Assembly: GCA_006176705.1 (NCBI GenBank) | Contig: QRFJ01000297.1 | Location: 248,001-312,000 of the forward strand | Direction: 5' to 3' | From: Cocos nucifera | Taxonomy: Eukaryota; Streptophyta; Magnoliopsida; Arecales; Arecaceae | DNA length: 64,000 bases | Shown here: in pieces, positions 61,473-64,000 of the stretch | How positions within the stretch are numbered: position 1 is the stretch's first letter | Layout of the letters: every line of letters begins with the position of its first letter | Program-made: the position numbers and the translations under genes | The notes under the pieces: generated by a model | Told to the model about the DNA's origin: nothing | What the model saw: the letters and a program-made list of their open reading frames with translations, nothing else | Databases searched by the model: none

Positions 61473-62930
61473 GCATGTAGAGATTTGATACTACCACTAT
61501 CGGTTATTTGCAAGTCTTTCTACCCCCTCTCAGTAATTGATGCAAGTCAATTATTGTTGGCTTCTTGAAGCTTGTACTTTCAACATGCATCTAGCTTGGA
61601 TTGAGCTTGTTATTTCCTTTCTCAAAAGTAAAAAAATTAGCTTGCCGTTTCCAAGATGGCTGTTGAATTATAAGCTAAACTTGAAAAGATCGGATGGTCT
61701 TAGAGGCTGTGAAAAATCATTCAGATGCAACCATTTTCAAGTTTCTGTGCCGTTAAAGGAATACACTCTGGAAACTCACTGGTAGAACATTTTCCATGCA
61801 GTGGATGCTATTTCTTTTGGTGAAATTTTCCTCTTCAAAACATGATGGAACCAAGTTGAATAGGATGATACCTTTGTTGCGAACAGGTTTATAATAAGAA
61901 ATTGTTTAGGATATCACTCTTTATGATAAATATAGAAGTCTCCTCTACTTATCTGTGGTGGTGGCACAACTGGTAGGCTAATGGAACTCCATAAAAATCT
62001 AGGATTGATCGGTAAGACTTCATTGTCTTCCTTTTGTTCATGTCAACATCATGGTCGGTCAGAATGGTGGAAATAAGCATAGGTTTCTTCTTAGATAGAC
62101 AGAGAGTGGAAGCTTCCTGCCATAGGTGAGGCTTCCTGTCAATGCATGCCAATTCTATTTCTTGGCTATGCTTGTAATTGGGGGTAACCCCACCCCCACT
62201 TGCTCCTCCCTCTATGTTTTTTTTATGAAATTTTTATTAAGAGGTGGGGACTGCCGGGCTATGATTCACTTTGACTATTCTGACAATGTAGTTGACATGG
62301 CGAGCTCTAAATTTTCATGTTAGCATTTGATCAATTATATCAAATTGCTAAAAAGTGCTCATGGTTTTAGATAATTTTACTAGGTTTTAGCACCACATAG
62401 AGCTGTCCTATCTAGATTCTACTTAAATCAACTTGTTCCTCTTGATTTGGAAAACATCTGCTAACTTGATTGTATTCAAAAGGATTTTGACCGTTGTTGC
62501 AGCCACATGAATAAGAGGACTTCTTCACCACTTGTACCTTTCTATTACCAGAATGTCTATTGTTGGTATTTTAATCTAATGAAATATTTCTAATTTATTA
62601 TTTTATTTTAGCATAAGCTTTTGGTTGGTTTTCCCATAAGATTTTTCGAATTCAGATGATTTCCGATGGTTGTTTCCTAATGAAATTTTCAAATTGGTAT
62701 CCATATGTCTTTTTCAAGAGATGCCTCTTCGAGGAGACATCTCTTCGTATTTCTATTTTTGACAACCCTTGAGATTCTATAGATAAAGCATAATTATAGG
62801 CTGTCAGATCATTCCAATCTGTTAATTGCTTTAAATATTATCAATCCAAGAGTTGCAAGTTTTCATTAAAAGGTTCGTGAAATTTTTCAAAGTTGCTACC
62901 TGCAAACCCCAAACAACTTTATTATATCAT
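61473..62930. other. 3' flank of the MAP65 gene
   Basis: Moderately AT-rich DNA that includes the 3' UTR. Open frames of 60-80 codons show no domain. Nothing else is recognised. Confidence 0.4.
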
Positions 62931-62934
62931 GGAG

Positions 62935-63560
62935 GTGTGTATTAGCAAAGTCCGATGGCAAACTCATTTATTAAGTGAGGAGAATTAAGAACTTAAAATT
63001 GTTAGGAAGAGATTTGTGGATGAAGTGGGCAATAAAAACATAAATAAAATGTTGTAAGAAAGAAGAGCCAAATGGATTTAAACAAGAAGAACCTAATTTA
63101 AATGAAGGATCTCAAAGTGGAAAAAGGAAACGTAATGAAGTTCCTAGCGAAGTTAAGAGTTAAAGGGCGCGAAAAAGAAGAAACTAAATAGGATGTTGTA
63201 TGGTTAGAATATTTATCTTTTCTTGTGGAAGGCAATAGCATAAAAGTACTTAAACACTTCTGTGTAGTAATAAATATTGAAAGTGCCCCGCAAAGTTTTG
63301 AAGAAGCCATGAATTTTATAAATGTGAATTTTCTAAAAGAAGCGATCAATGAAATAGATCCAATGATGTCTAATGAAATGTGGGAGTAATAGATTTGCCT
63401 TCATGATCTAAATCTATTGGGTATAAATGGATATTCAAAAGAAAATATAATAATCATGATTCTATAAAATTTTTCAAACCTAAACTTATAATCAAAGTTT
63501 TTCTGAAAAGAAAGAAATTGATTATTTTGATATTTATTCTTTGATTGCTAGAATCACATA
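62935..63560 (+). pseudogene. Copia pol fragment, reverse transcriptase N-terminal part
   Basis: The plus-strand reading across frame shifts gives the linker KRKRNEVPSEVKS, then SAPQSFEEAMN, FLKEAIN and IDPMMSNEMWE. These match the family's FEEAM...FWKEAI...E...M..N.TWEL block. Next is GINGYSKENI where family members have GCKWIFKRK, and finally IDYFDIYSLIARIT, the relic of DYFDTYSPVARIT. It stops exactly at the LTR start at 63561. It is broken by stops and shifts, so it is a dead fragment, and its orientation is opposite to the copia element at the left edge. Confidence 0.75.
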
Positions 63561-64000
63561 TGTTGGGGATAAATCCCACTTCTGTCGAAGTCCAACATGG
63601 TGCTTAGCTTAATGCAACTGGTAATCACGGAAGAGCTTCGATCCAAAATTCTCTCTCCAGCGGCCGAATCCCAATCGATCTCCTCCAACGGTCAAACTCG
63701 TTCAGTAGCCAAACTCCTTCAGCGGCTGAACTCCTCTAGCGGTCGAGCTCCATCCGGATTCCTTCCTCAGTCGAATTTCTATAGGAGCCGAACTCCTTCC
63801 TAACTCCTCCTTCAGCCGGATTTCTATAGGAGCCAAATTTCTTCGGACTCCTCCTTCAGTCGGATTCCTCTATGAGCCAAACTCCCTCCGAACCCTTCTT
63901 TCAGTCAGATTTCTACAGGAGCCAAACTCCTTCCGGACTTCTCTTTTGGTTAAATTTCTACAGGAGCCAAACTACTTCCAGACTCTTTCTTCAGTTAGAT
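63561..64000. mobile_element. Probable LTR start of another retrotransposon, running off the window
   Basis: The sequence TGTTGGGGATAAATCCCAC starts with the TG typical of LTR termini and contains a short GGGAT/ATCCC palindrome. It abruptly interrupts the copia reverse transcriptase reading just after ARIT. From about 63770 it becomes a 45-bp tandem repeat. The element type and strand cannot be told from this part alone. Confidence 0.55.
63770..64000. repeat. 45-bp tandem repeat within the probable LTR
   Basis: The unit GGATTTCTATAGGAGCCAAA followed by CTCCTTCCGGACTCCTCCTTCAGTC recurs with variation. ATTTCTAYAGGAGCC words occur at about 63775, 63820, 63864, 63909 and 63954, a spacing of 44-45 bases. 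Related AGCGGCTGAACTCC and AGCGGTCGAGCTCC words at 63660-63760 suggest an older, more diverged start of the array. Confidence 0.85.

Overview
This window is nuclear DNA of a flowering plant, most likely a monocot and plausibly a palm. The evidence is two large intron-rich plant genes (eIF4G and a MAP65-family gene) set in AT-rich DNA packed with plant transposons (Ty1/copia, CACTA, foldback and short inverted-repeat elements). The eIF4G N-terminus and exon order resemble rice eIF4G. The palm assignment is an impression only, because no organellar or lineage-specific marker is present.

Layout. Positions 1-7290 hold the 5' part of a decayed Ty1/copia retrotransposon on the minus strand: reverse transcriptase at the left edge, then integrase, protease, gag, a long leader, a primer binding site and a probable 5' LTR. 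Positions 7519-8790 hold a large foldback element. Positions 10760-21567 are a full-length CACTA (En/Spm) transposon with a clean ATC target-site duplication and a dead minus-strand TNP2 transposase; it carries several tandem-repeat blocks and one nested inverted-repeat element. About 6.6 kb covering the left flank and left half of this CACTA (9329-15872) is repeated in direct orientation at 23127-29717. The second copy ends where a further CACTA remnant (29718-31520) begins. A 1.8 kb inverted-repeat element (32626-34434) lies just upstream of the first host gene.

Host genes. eIF4G (35194-53148, plus strand) can be assembled into nine coding exons giving 1,937 residues, with the eIF4E-binding motif, MIF4G domain and MA3 domain. 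Its seventh coding intron is about 10.9 kb and interrupts the MA3 domain. Downstream, a MAP65/Ase1/PRC1-family gene (57974-61472, plus strand) has twelve coding exons giving 643 residues, including one GC-AG intron. The two genes share no operon-like relation. One supplies the scaffold of cap-dependent translation initiation and the other bundles microtubules.

The right edge (about 62930-64000) holds a second copia pol fragment on the plus strand, cut inside its reverse transcriptase region by a probable LTR that carries a 45-bp tandem repeat and runs off the window.

I saw no tRNA, rRNA or CRISPR array and no clearly novel molecular system. The points most worth a second look are the foldback element, the partial CACTA duplication, the tandem repeats inside the CACTA, the very long eIF4G intron and the GC-AG intron.
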